Assembly (NCBI RefSeq): GCF_000350225.1
Contig: NW_005179131.1
Span: 486,641 to 550,640, forward strand
Direction of reading: 5' to 3'
Length of the DNA: 64,000 nt
Source of the DNA: Chondrus crispus
Taxonomy: Eukaryota; Rhodophyta; Florideophyceae; Gigartinales; Gigartinaceae
Below the pieces are notes generated by a model. That model was not told the DNA's origin, ran no database searches, and saw only the letters and a program-made list of their open reading frames with translations. The translations under genes were made by a program, and so were the position numbers. Positions 41,331-50,445 of this stretch are shown piece by piece; within the stretch, counting starts at the first letter, position 1, and every line of letters begins with the position of its first letter.

Positions 41331-42758
41331 ACCGCTGCCTTCCTGCGCCCCCCCATCGCCTCCCTGTCCGCCCCAACCTCCGCGTACATCCACCTGCCCT
41401 TCTGCGCGCAGCGCTGCGCATACTGCGCCTTCCCGGTCGTGGTGTCCGGACGCGCCTCGCTGCCGGCGGGCACGCACCACCCGCCGCCGCCGCAGGCGCA
41501 TCTCCACTATGTCGACGTCCTCTGCCGCGAGATCCGCGCCGTCGCCTCGCGCTGGCCGTCGCGCCCGCGCGCCCCGCTCTCCACGCTCTACCTAGGCGGC
41601 GGCACCCCGTCGCTGCTCCACCCCGACCTCCTCGCCCGCGTCCTGCGCCTCGTCCGCCGCTGCTTCGGCCTGGCCCCCGACGCAGAGGTCACGTGCGAAA
41701 TGGACCCCGCCACCTTCACCGCCCACACTGCGCATGAGTACCGTGCGCTCGGCGTCAACCGCGCCTCTGTTGGCGCCCAGTCCTTCGACGACCACTTGCT
41801 GGCCGCCTGTCGTCGCGTCCATCGCGCGCGCGATATCCACGTCGCCGTCGACGCCTTGCGGGGGGCCAATTTTGAAAACATCTCCCTCGACTTGATTTCG
41901 GGCTTGCCGGAGCACGCTATGGAGACGTGGCGCGCCTCCCTGCACCAGGCACTTCGACTCGACCCGGAGCACGTGTCCTCGTACGATCTCACGCTCGAGC
42001 AGGGCACCCATTTCGGAAACAAGTATCGCCAAGGCGAGGGGCCGCTGCCCTCAGAGGCCCTCGCCGCGCAGATGATGACCGTCGCTGCTAACGTGTTGGG
42101 GGACGCAGGATATGAACATTATGAAGTTAGCAATTTTGCGAGGAGACCTCCCCAACCTAAGGACACCGCGGGGAAACGTTCTACTAGCCATAATTCCCAT
42201 TCCTCTCCGTTTAGGTCGAGGCATAATATGGCGTATTGGCGAAACGAGCCGTTTTACGCCTTTGGGCTTGGCGCTACCAGCGTGGTCGACGGCTTTCGCT
42301 TTGCTCGTCCAAGACGCTTGTCTGACTATGTCAAGTACGTGGATGGATTGACAAAGTTTGCGGAATCGCCGGAAATGTCTCGCCATGATCGATTCGAAGC
42401 CATCAACGTTACGCAAGCGTTTTATCCGCATTCGCCGAAGATGAGCAATCGCGAACGACTAGAAGACTACTTGATAAACTCTTTTCGCCTTCTCGTCGAA
42501 GGCGTAAGTCTGGACGAAGTGCACGATCTCTTTGGGGCTACAGCGTCGGGGCGGCTTGCCCGTGCTCTTGATAAGTTGAGTGCGTTGGAAGAGCAAGGGA
42601 GTATCAGAGTGGAGCGCGATGAGTCGGGACCTAGATCGGTAGCCTTAACTGAACAAGGGGCTTTGATCGAGAATTCCGTGCTCTCCACAGTCATGCAAGA
42701 AGCGGTGTGGCAGCACCCGGAGGACAGGGCCTCCAAGTCTTTGGCAACTGCGACGTGA
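41331..42758 (+). CDS. HemW-like radical SAM protein, 5' end in gap
   Basis: 475 residues readable to TGA; the first residues are missing. YIHLPFCAQRCAYCAF carries the C-x3-C-x2-C cluster that binds the 4Fe-4S cluster and S-adenosylmethionine. Then LYLGGGTPSLL, ECEMDP-like VTCEMDPATF, RASVGAQSFDD, ISLDLISGLPEH and SSYDLTLEQGT, all diagnostic of the HemN/HemW group. The C-terminal HemN domain has RLEDYLINSFRLLVEGV and the helical end. HemW (RSAD1) is a heme-binding protein of bacteria, mitochondria and plastids, thought to be a heme chaperone rather than a coproporphyrinogen oxidase. The organelle cannot be told without the N-terminus. Composition drops sharply from very GC-rich to balanced near 42110, inside the frame. 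Confidence 0.92.
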   Translation, partial: TAAFLRPPIASLSAPTSAYIHLPFCAQRCAYCAFPVVVSGRASLPAGTHHPPPPQAHLHYVDVLCREIRAVASRWPSRPRAPLSTLYLGGGTPSLLHPDLLARVLRLVRRCFGLAPDAEVTCEMDPATFTAHTAHEYRALGVNRASVGAQSFDDHLLAACRRVHRARDIHVAVDALRGANFENISLDLISGLPEHAMETWRASLHQALRLDPEHVSSYDLTLEQGTHFGNKYRQGEGPLPSEALAAQMMTVAANVLGDAGYEHYEVSNFARRPPQPKDTAGKRSTSHNSHSSPFRSRHNMAYWRNEPFYAFGLGATSVVDGFRFARPRRLSDYVKYVDGLTKFAESPEMSRHDRFEAINVTQAFYPHSPKMSNRERLEDYLINSFRLLVEGVSLDEVHDLFGATASGRLARALDKLSALEEQGSIRVERDESGPRSVALTEQGALIENSVLSTVMQEAVWQHPEDRASKSLATAT

Positions 42759-43181
42759 GGTGTCTCGTTCACTCTCAAATTCGTCTCTTTGGCCTCTCCA
42801 ATGATAGTGCTGCGGGTCTCGGAGACTGTGATGTGCACAAAGAAGACAAGGTACTGTACTACTGTATAACTGAATATTTATTTCTGCCCTCGAATCTGTT
42901 CCACAGCAATGAAAATAGGAATCAATAATTGCGCCAGGACGATGACGATCGCAAGTTCACGTGCTCCGAATTAGGTATACAAAACCAAGTAAAATATTTG
43001 TAGAGCAACCTCGTTTAGCTAGCTCGAGAGGTTTCTGAGAAACGCCACACTAAGAATTGGCCTCTGAGCAAAGAGCTGTTGAACTGGCTGTGGATATCCT
43101 GAGAGGGAAAAGAGGACAGTGACCTTGCAGGGATATCGCTAATAGAGAATCCTGTGCCTTTTCTACGTGACGCTTGTTGCT
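42759..43181. other. Intergenic, nothing recognised
   Basis: Between two plus-strand genes. Contains GGTACTGTACTACTGTA near 42850, one of the many TACAGTA-type words in this window. No gene or RNA seen. Confidence 0.4.
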
Positions 43182-44646
43182 ATGAAATGTTTGACCAGAT
43201 CTTTCGTCCCGATTTTCCTGTCCTTGGTGCTGCAGTATGTGCTTCTCTCCGGGACTCTATATGTTTGCGATGCCCATGTGTTCCACGTTGACCATACAGG
43301 TAAGGTTCAAAAGTTGTGGCGTGGCGAAACCATCTTTGAAGTTGAGGTATGAGTTTGCTGACTGCTTGATCATCTTGGTCTCTGAAACAGATGTCGAAAT
43401 TGGTCAAATGGACATCGAGACTTTACTGCATGTCGAGAATGACCTTCGGCAGCAAAACGCAGCGGCCGACAAGCATGTCGCATCTCTTCACGGGCACCTT
43501 GACCAACTTCACTTACAAGAAAGAAAGCTTGAAAGCAAATTCAAAAAAGTGGACAACGCCAGGAATTGGGAAACCAAACAAAAAGACGCAAGGGCAAAAA
43601 AGCTGGCACGCGCAAAGGCAGACTTGGAGTCAAAACGAATCCAAGCAAAACTTCTCTCTACGCAAGCAGAGAAGCTCAAGGAGAATATGGTTGAACTAGA
43701 ACGAAAAGTGAAATATTTACATTCGGAGGAGCAAGTTCTCAAAGGGAGGTTGTCACACCCTTCTTTCGAACAAGTTCTCATGAATGAAGCTGAAAGGATG
43801 GGTTCCGTTTCCCAACAACTCGCGACCAAAGCTATTGATAATATTATCCCCGAACTGCAGCTTGGTTGGGAGGAAGCTGAGGCTTTGCAGAAGAACATAG
43901 AAAATCTATCCGGTCCATCTTCTGTTCTCGTGGTGTTGGTCTTTTACGGTATAGGAATATCGGTCCTGCTTTTATCTTTTCAGTGCTTGCAAAGCGTTCA
44001 CCACAGAATCACTCTACCTCGCGTGCTGTTTACAACAGATGTGGCATTTGTTGCTTTATGGTTATTCATACTCTTAAGTGCTATGGTAGTTGAGGGTGGC
44101 CCAATCCGTTTGATAGCATCTCACCACGTTGGCATCTCTATATTTTTTCTAGCTGGGCTCATGGTGACTATGATCGCGAATGTGTTTTTGCGATGCGTGC
44201 TGATCTGCGTCGAGCTCAAAGCATGGTCCTTCGCAGAACTCTTCTGCGCGATATTTGTGACGCAACATTTTTACCAAGCAATATGGACACCATTCCTCTT
44301 GGATCAGAACGCTGCTCCCAACATGTCCACATACTTTTTATACGTCTTGATTCACTCGACGTTGGCCGTTCAACGTGCTCGTTCTATCCAAAGAATGCCA
44401 AGTGTTGATAAGAAAAGTCATCCTGTACAGCAAGACAAGGCCCAAGGACATAGCGACTGGCTTAAAAAGAGATTGACAAAGGTTTATCAACAAGTTGAAG
44501 ATTTCTTTACATCTGGATGGAATTGCGACAGAAGCGAAAGCGGGTCCTTCTACGATGGCGGCTACTCGGATGATGAATTTAGCTTCCGGCGAAAATGGGA
44601 AAAGCGAACGGGAAATGTGAGGTCATGGAAGCATAGGACGTATTGA
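43182..44646 (+). CDS. Unknown membrane protein: signal peptide, coiled coil, TM helices
   Basis: Two exons, 43182-43299 and 43391-44646 (91-nt GTAAGG/ACAG intron, phase 1); 457 residues. ATG at 43182 gives a signal peptide (MKCLTRSFVPIFLSLVLQYVLLSG...). After the splice a long charged coiled coil runs from about residue 50 to 190 (heptads such as ERKLESKFKKVDNARNWETKQ). Then come about five hydrophobic stretches, including SVLVVLVFYGIGISVLLLSF, VAFVALWLFILLSAMV and IFFLAGLMVTMIANVFL. The C-terminal 80 residues are charged and end KHRTY. This layout would put the coiled coil in the lumen or outside the cell and anchor it by the helices. I know no matching family. Only the signal-peptide exon has the needed start, so the two-exon model is favoured. 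Confidence 0.75.
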
Positions 44647-45101
44647 TATTTTAGTCAGGACCCTTTTAAAAAGAAATCCATTAAGAATCGCATATCGCTT
44701 CTATTTCCGTTGAATCTCATTCATAGGCTGAAAAAGGAGGACTGTTCGGCTTCAGGTGATTTGACAGAACACAGCAACCGTTTCGTTGATCTATTCATTT
44801 GTTGAAAGAGGTCAGAAGCGCCTGTGGGCAGTAACGGTCCCTTTGAACGACAATGTCAGAGTTCCCAACCCTCACTGGAATAGGCTGGATTTCATATCAT
44901 TGAGAAGCTCAAATCGTTTTGCCTAAATGGTGTTTTACATATGTACTTGTCATGTGCCGTTCGAGTTGGCACTTGTTTCTTCCTAGTTTCGGGTTTTAGG
45001 CGAACCCAAAATATTTGATAAAACATTTGCCAGTTATCAGGAATTGCCCACTCTAAAAAATGCTGATTTAGATGACAGAGGTACGTACACGAGCAGTACT
45101 G
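44647..45101. other. Intergenic, nothing recognised
   Basis: 3' flank of the membrane protein gene, up to the pogo-like element. No gene or RNA recognised. Confidence 0.4.
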
Positions 45102-45103
45102 TA

Positions 45104-45930
45104 CAGGGGGGGACGCACAATAGTGCCGCTTTCATTATTGCCACCCTCGAATTAGTGCCGCCAAAACCGGCAGACACAGGTTCTGCCACGTGTCATGCAC
45201 GACGTCGTCATCGGCCACTCCTTATGCGCCTCAGCTCAATTGGTGGCGTGATGGCACCTCACTCAAAGACCCTAACATGAATCCTGAAAAGATCGCCAAA
45301 GCGAAGCGTACGCGCCTTACGATTGCACAGAAAATCGAGGTTGGGCATCTGCTGCAGGTCGGAAAGTTGGTCGAAATGAAACAGAAATTGATAAATCTAT
45401 GGTGGATGGTATAGTAGGGTTTCTCTCCCGACTGAGCCTGGTGCCAGAAGACGGCCTTGCAGAAACTGCAGAATTCTGCAGGAAAGATGTGGAGGAATGG
45501 ATTGAGATCGAGACTAATGAGCTTGTGGCAGAAGCTTCTATTAGTGATGCTTGCGATTCAATACATTATGGTGGAGAGCTACAGAATCAGTCTGCCAGTG
45601 ATGCTATGATGGATGATTGTGTGGCTGAAGACGAGTGTGAAATTACGGAGAGGCGGGCCGTACTGAGTGCTGTAGTGCTAGCAAGGTTGTTTGGGTCTTT
45701 GGAGAGTCTGGGTGTGGAGTGCGATGTGAGCAATGCCTTTTCGCACTTGAGGTCCGCAAAACGAGCTTTTCTAGAAGCTAGGCATGAGAGACAGGGTCAA
45801 AGCAACAACAACAGACTCTAATGACAGAGTTCTGGCCGGGTAGTGATTCTGCTTTCTGATTGTGCCGCTCCGAATTAGTGCCGTATTATTAATCCTTACA
45901 CAGGGCGGCACTAATGCGTAGGGTCGACTG
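45104..45930 (+). mobile_element. Deleted pogo/Tigger-like DNA transposon
   Basis: 827 bp flanked by TA on each side (45102-45103 and 45931-45932). The imperfect 26-bp terminal inverted repeats end in the shared TAGTGCCGC; the right end reads CAGTCGACCCTACGCATTAG, the classic pogo/Tigger start. ATTAGTGCC recurs just inside each end (about 45150 and 45873). The TA target, CAG ends and the encoded CENP-B-type helix-turn-helix all point to the pogo branch of Tc1/mariner. Too short for a full transposase; the catalytic DDE core is absent. Confidence 0.8.
45277..45821 (+). pseudogene. Remnant pogo transposase (N- and C-terminal parts)
   Basis: The first frame (45277-45414) starts MNPEKIAKAKRTRLTIAQK and matches the beginning of the CENP-B/psq DNA-binding helix-turn-helix, then ends after 45 codons. 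The second frame (45399-45821, 140 residues) is acidic, then helical near its end, resembling the C-terminal tail after the DDE domain in Tigger transposases. Everything between is deleted, so it can encode no active transposase, though it could act as a non-autonomous element if the ends are recognised. Confidence 0.6.
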
Positions 45931-46080
45931 TACCTGGTACAGGAGTCCGCAGCATCGTCTTCCCACAAATGTTTGCGCTCTGAAGCCAGCCAGCGCTACA
46001 CAACTCCGATCTTCCCTCAACTGGTTTGATCCTCCTGGCTGAGATTCTGTCCGCTAACTCCTGCCAATATTTTCTGAATA

Positions 46081-46908
46081 ATGCCGGTTGACTACAAACT
46101 TCGCAACCTTCGAAGATTGTTCGGCAATGCCAATTTCTTGCGAGTAAATGCAGACGGCGGATCTGCGGGGAAACATGCTTCTGGACGCCGTCGTGGCGAG
46201 GCTACTGGTGCTGCGGCGAGTGCTGAGGGAAAAGAGGATGGTTCAGGGAAACGGGAGCGTCGCACAAAAGTACCTGGTGGTATCCCACGAGCATTCTTTT
46301 CAGAGCAACCACCTCGCCCTGTACGAAACAAGTCAGCAGGTGGGCAGCTCTTCACCACACATCTGTTCGAGAAGCAAAAAATGAAGCTTTACTATGGTGC
46401 GATGGGCGATAAAAAGTTCAAGCGGTATGTCGACGAAGCCAGAAACTGCCGCCGAAACACAGATGCTATGTTGCTGCGCCTTCTCGAATTAAGGTTGGAC
46501 ACGTTTCTGTATCGAACAGGTCTTGTAAAAACGCCAATGCAAGGAAGGCAATGGATAAACCACGCTCAGATCCTGGTCAACGGGCGCCCTGTGAATATGA
46601 AGGGCAATCGCCTGCGACCCGGTGATGTAGTGTCGGTCAGGGATCGTCATCAGGAACATGCATTGAAAGCCTCTCGCGAAGCCGCAGAACTTCGGGCGAA
46701 GTTGGGGTTGGGAGCGTCTTGGATCCTGTCCGATCCGGATCCGGCGGGGATGCTACCGTGGATGGAAATCGATCGTTCAGGTTTGGCCGCAGTGCTCGTG
46801 CGGGAGCCGACAGATGATGAGGCCCGTGCTATGGCCAGAGCGGCACTCTTTCCGTATATTCGTGACGCCAAGCTAAATCCTCATGCCGCGATGCGAGCTT
46901 ATAGATAG
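46081..46908 (+). CDS. Mitochondrial small-subunit ribosomal protein uS4
   Basis: 275 residues, intronless, ATG start (MPVDYKLRNLRRLFGNANFL). An Arg/Gly/Lys-rich insert of about 70 residues follows the N-terminus. The N-terminal S4 domain (FEKQKMKLYYGAMGDKKFKRYV) and the S4 RNA-binding domain (LELRLDTFLYRTGLVKTPMQ, then WINHAQILVNGRPVNMKGNRLRPGDVVSV) are clear. The C-terminal 70 residues are an extension. Bacterial-type S4 with extensions and no obvious bipartite plastid signal. Red algal plastids encode their own rps4, so a mitochondrial role is favoured (inference). It binds 16S-type rRNA early in small-subunit assembly. Confidence 0.88.
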   Translation: MPVDYKLRNLRRLFGNANFLRVNADGGSAGKHASGRRRGEATGAAASAEGKEDGSGKRERRTKVPGGIPRAFFSEQPPRPVRNKSAGGQLFTTHLFEKQKMKLYYGAMGDKKFKRYVDEARNCRRNTDAMLLRLLELRLDTFLYRTGLVKTPMQGRQWINHAQILVNGRPVNMKGNRLRPGDVVSVRDRHQEHALKASREAAELRAKLGLGASWILSDPDPAGMLPWMEIDRSGLAAVLVREPTDDEARAMARAALFPYIRDAKLNPHAAMRAYR

Positions 46909-47050
46909 CATGACCTTGGGGTATGGTCAGCTTAGTGCCTCGTTGATAAATAAACCCGTCAATAGACCGAAGAAAGCTTGTCGAGAGTTACTTGAATATT
47001 ATTTGGAAAGGTGGATGAATACTTAAGTAGCACACAGGTTCAATTCGATC

Positions 47051-47491
47051 TCACAACTTGGGCGAGAAGGATGTCCCACAGCCACAAGAAGTCTCGGAGT
47101 TTGGGTTCTCCGTTACTCGAAATGACGAGCTGATCATCTCTTCAATGTAGTCGACTTTGGAACCAGAGATGTAGGCCAAAGACAAGTTATCCACGATGAC
47201 GGCGGCGCCGTCCTTCTCGAAGAGGACATCATTGCCACTCTTTAGTGATTTTTGGTCAGGTGCGACTTCCCAGTTCTCAACATCGAAAGCATATTGAAAC
47301 CCTGAACACCCACCTCCGTCAACGGTGACTCGAAGGGCAACATTCTTTCGACGTTGTTCCTGCAATTCCTTCAGCCTTTTGACGCATGTTGGAGTAATTT
47401 CCACTGCATGCGCTCGAGCAGCTTCACTGAGCATCCTCCGATATAGTCGCGTGGCGACAGCCGTCCTGACCCCTGCTTGACAAGCTAACAT
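47051..47491 (-). CDS. A-type Fe-S cluster carrier, ISCA2-like, mitochondrial
   Basis: 146 residues, ATG start. A short Arg/Ala-rich presequence (MLACQAGVRTAVATRLYRRML) precedes the HesB/IscA fold. LRVTVDGGGCSGFQYAFDV carries the first conserved cysteine and SCGCGTSF the C-terminal C-G-C pair, the three ligands needed to hold the cluster. The pattern favours the ISCA2/Isa2 branch. With ISCA1 and IBA57 it matures 4Fe-4S clusters in mitochondria, needed by enzymes such as lipoyl synthase. It is convergent with the uS4 gene, 142 bp apart. Confidence 0.92.
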   Translation of the reverse strand: MLACQAGVRTAVATRLYRRMLSEAARAHAVEITPTCVKRLKELQEQRRKNVALRVTVDGGGCSGFQYAFDVENWEVAPDQKSLKSGNDVLFEKDGAAVIVDNLSLAYISGSKVDYIEEMISSSFRVTENPNSETSCGCGTSFSPKL

Positions 47492-47856
47492 CTTGAAGTC
47501 CTGTTCTGCCGGAAACTCTGTAAGGTGGAAGGATGAAAGAAAGCACTGCTTAAAAGTGTCTCAATCGAAGGTTCGCGAGGTCCACACAAAAAGCAACCTG
47601 CACACCAGCACAAATACGTTGGTGACCTTGCTGGCACGGTACTGCCCCTTGACTGCCAAATTTTTTCTGGAAAAAGTTGGCAATCCTAGCCAACCGCCAA
47701 TCCTAGCCAACCGCCAATCTGGCTCATCTGTGAATCATTTTGCGGAGACCCTCATTTGTGCTCCAAACAGCCTCAGTGGACAGGGTCAGCCGATGCTCGC
47801 TGGCATCGTCACACCGGTCATCTGCAACTGCGTTCCCGTCCTTCCCAGATCACGCC
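47492..47856. other. Divergent promoter region with a small tandem repeat
   Basis: Upstream of both the ISCA2-like and the small mitochondrial gene. Contains a 17-bp unit, CCTAGCCAACCGCCAAT, repeated twice in tandem (about 47688-47721). Nothing else recognised. Confidence 0.45.
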
Positions 47857-48551
47857 ATGTCTCTCCTTCGCGCATCCTCTTCATTGCGCCGCGCGGCCGC
47901 CGCAGTGCCGAGGCGGCACTTGGCCATCGCCTCTACCGTTGGCCAAGCTACGGATACCAGCAAGATGGACTTCCCGGCTCCCTCACACGTCAGCTTGTCC
48001 TCGCAAGCGGCTGAGCTTGCCAGCCAGCTCACGAACTTTTACAGCGATCCTGGTATGTAATACAACCGTCGGTTGGCGCAAAACGTTCAGGAAAGGCCAC
48101 TTTGGGAATCGGCATGCGTGCTCGTTTGATTTCCATCATTATCGTCTTTACGGACGTTACAATCAACAAGATCGACATAATCCGAGCTGAAGCAGTTCGT
48201 CGAACTCTTTCGCTCAGCGCATTCTAGTTTTGAGCATACACGTCCACGCCTTTTCAACGCACGATTCAAGCGGTCTCCGGTTCTTACACATTCGTCTCAA
48301 TAGCAACTAACCAGCGCTCCTCTTGGTTCTTACCCCTCTCCCGCAATACCACACTTGCAGATAGCGTAATCAAAATCCCCGAGGAAACGCGAAAGGTCAT
48401 TCATGCGGACATCTCCAAGAGGATCAGGAGCATTCCGGACACCCCGCTCACCGAGGACTGGACCGACGCCCACATCACCGTTCCCAGCGAGGTCCGTCTC
48501 GGTGACAACCCCTACTTTGAAGCGTTCAAGAAGGCGCGCGAAGCGTCTTAA
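47857..48551 (+). CDS. Small mitochondrial-type protein of unknown function
   Basis: Two exons, 47857-48052 and 48361-48551, with a 308-nt GTATGT/TTGCAG intron (the longest in the window); 128 residues. The N-terminus MSLLRASSSLRRAAAAVPRR is a typical mitochondrial presequence. The mature part is soluble and helical: SQAAELASQLTNFYSDP, then after the splice KIPEETRKVIHADISKRIRS and a conserved-looking tail (DNPYFEAFKKAREAS). I do not recognise the family. Size and targeting would suit a small accessory subunit of a respiratory complex, but that is only a guess. Confidence 0.75.
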
Positions 48552-49893
48552 CTGTCGTTAAGTGTCTGGCCCGCGTTCAGCATGGATCTTGCGATCATCC
48601 AGACTTGTCACAGGGCATTACGTAGAAACTGAAGGATTTGTTAGGCTCTGTGAAATGCTCACATTGTAAACTTGACTTCGCGGGGTCTCTCGTCGTCCGT
48701 TCCTATATCTTGTTCATGCCGTTCGCTTCAGCTTTAGTACCAATACAATGGCTTTTGCCTTGTACTGAGGTTAACAGCGACTGCAATTGTTCTTGTTGCG
48801 ATATCTTGATTTCGGAAGTGGGATGCAGTACCTTAACGGGAGCTTAGATGTCTTCTCCGAGCAAAGTCGAGACCTTCCCATCTCCCTGGGCGTCCATTAA
48901 GAACACAAATCAGGTGCAGCATACCTGTCGTTGTAAAAACATGGTGTAGCATTATAGCTGGCACAGAGGAAGGCCCATCTGTTCTTCTCATCACAACTCA
49001 CTCCTATGCTGGATCACAGTAATACGAGGACCTGTCGATAAACCATTGAGCCGGATGCCGTGAATTCCGGAGCGGGAAGCGCCTATTCAAGTATACAACG
49101 TAGCAAGCTTGCTTTCTGAGTCTACGACGAAAATTTTACTTCACCTCCTGAAGACCTCAAACAAATGCTCATGTAGGGACATGGTTGCTCTTAAGATTAA
49201 CCTTAAATCCCTCGAGTGAAATCTACTGCAGCCCCCAACGATTTGGTTACATTTCCCACATTGCCACAAGATTCAAAAAACGAGGATCCCGTCACCGTTG
49301 CCATGTCTTTACCGAGTCATTGCACGTTTTTTGATGATAACGTGCATGTGAAGCAACTTGCGCCACGTTGATAAATTATAAAGGTCATGTGCGTTAGTCA
49401 TAGTTGCATTCGACATTGGGATAAGCTGGTTTCGAAGCTAGGTTAGATATCGTCATTGTGATGTAGAGAATGTTGAGTAGGTTAGAGGGAATTGCTGCTT
49501 GTTGGATGTAAGGATTCTCCCATTCCCATCTTTCTTGTTCGTTACAAATGGACATTGCCACCTTCATTAGGGTTCCCCCCCCCCCGGGTGCTGCTACGAT
49601 GGCCCAGTCCAGCATATATCCCCCCCCGGGTGCTGCTACGATGGCCCAGTCCAGCATATATCCCCCCCCGGGTGCTGCTACGATGGCCCAGTCCAGCATA
49701 TATCCAAAGTTAGCCCGGGCCATCCGTAGTCTTAAAGTAGCCCGTGTTGAGACTCGAAATTGTGTACCATAGCATGCTGAAAAATAGAAAGAAAAATAGA
49801 AAGCAAAAATAGAAAGCTGAAAATAGGCTGAAAATAGAAATCATCGCCGCCGCCCTCTGCATCATCGCCGCCGCCCTCTGCGCAAGCGCATTC
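48552..49893. other. Gene-free stretch with repeats before the MULE gene
   Basis: No gene up to 49570. It contains a small inverted repeat, TGCACGTT/AACGTGCA, at about 49322-49348. Then come a 42-bp tandem array (49576-49704, listed separately), an A-rich tract with repeated AAATAGAAAG (49782-49838), and a 21-bp unit, ATCATCGCCGCCGCCCTCTGC, twice in tandem at 49840-49881, just before the transposon ORF. Confidence 0.5.
49576..49704 (+). repeat. 42-bp tandem repeat, three copies
   Basis: A unit starting with a C run, then GGGTGCTGCTACGATGGC and CCAGTCCAGCATATAT, is repeated three times with an exact 42-bp period by my count (GGG at 49586, 49628, 49670). The first C run is longest. Because 42 is divisible by three, open frames cross it on both strands, but nothing suggests it is translated. 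It may be the left subterminal repeat of the MULE element. Confidence 0.9.
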
Positions 49894-50439
49894 ATGAGTT
49901 ATTCTGGGAGGATGGAGGTTTTCAAAACCGAGAACAGATCCAAACTCGATGAAACCTCCGATCCTTCTCTCCAGGAACCTTCTCGCTCTTCGTCATTAGA
50001 TCTACCTGACCTTCAGAATGCCAGATCGCGTGATCATTATTGTTCTGCAGATGATAAATCAGCTTTTATGTCTCAAGAAAAATGCGTTAGTGAAAACGCC
50101 TCTCACTCAACTCGAAAAGATTTGAATGACGACGAGCTGCTTGGTTTGGGTCAGGAACTCACTCAGGCCAGATGCGGAGGGTACGTCAAGATAGGAGAGG
50201 CCGCTTCGGATGTGATTGTGTACTTCGCGAAGCCACCTACGTCGTCTCACCTCGCCTGTGTCCAACCAAACATAGTTGTGCCATTCTGCTCTATGACGCT
50301 GCGTACACTTTGTGAACTAACCAATCTCAACACTGGAATTTCATGTTCTTGGAACTGCAAGAGCAAAGACCTCGGCAGGCTTTATGCGCGGTGTTCTTTA
50401 TCTGGAGTTGCAGTTCAAAGCCGTGGAAAAGGAATTTGA
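49894..50439 (+). CDS. N-terminal ORF of the MULE gene
   Basis: 181 residues, ATG (MSYSGRMEVFKTENRSK) to TGA. Ser-rich and charged in the first 90 residues, then a more ordered part (DVIVYFAKPPTSSHLACVQ, CELTNLNTGISCSWNCKSKD). No known domain. It lies in exactly the same frame as the main transposase ORF, with only the TGA at 50437-50439 and two codons between them. It may therefore be the true N-terminus of one longer protein cut by a single stop; CGA to TGA would do it. Otherwise it is a separate small accessory ORF. Confidence 0.55.
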   Translation: MSYSGRMEVFKTENRSKLDETSDPSLQEPSRSSSLDLPDLQNARSRDHYCSADDKSAFMSQEKCVSENASHSTRKDLNDDELLGLGQELTQARCGGYVKIGEAASDVIVYFAKPPTSSHLACVQPNIVVPFCSMTLRTLCELTNLNTGISCSWNCKSKDLGRLYARCSLSGVAVQSRGKGI

Positions 50440-50445
50440 ACGAGA

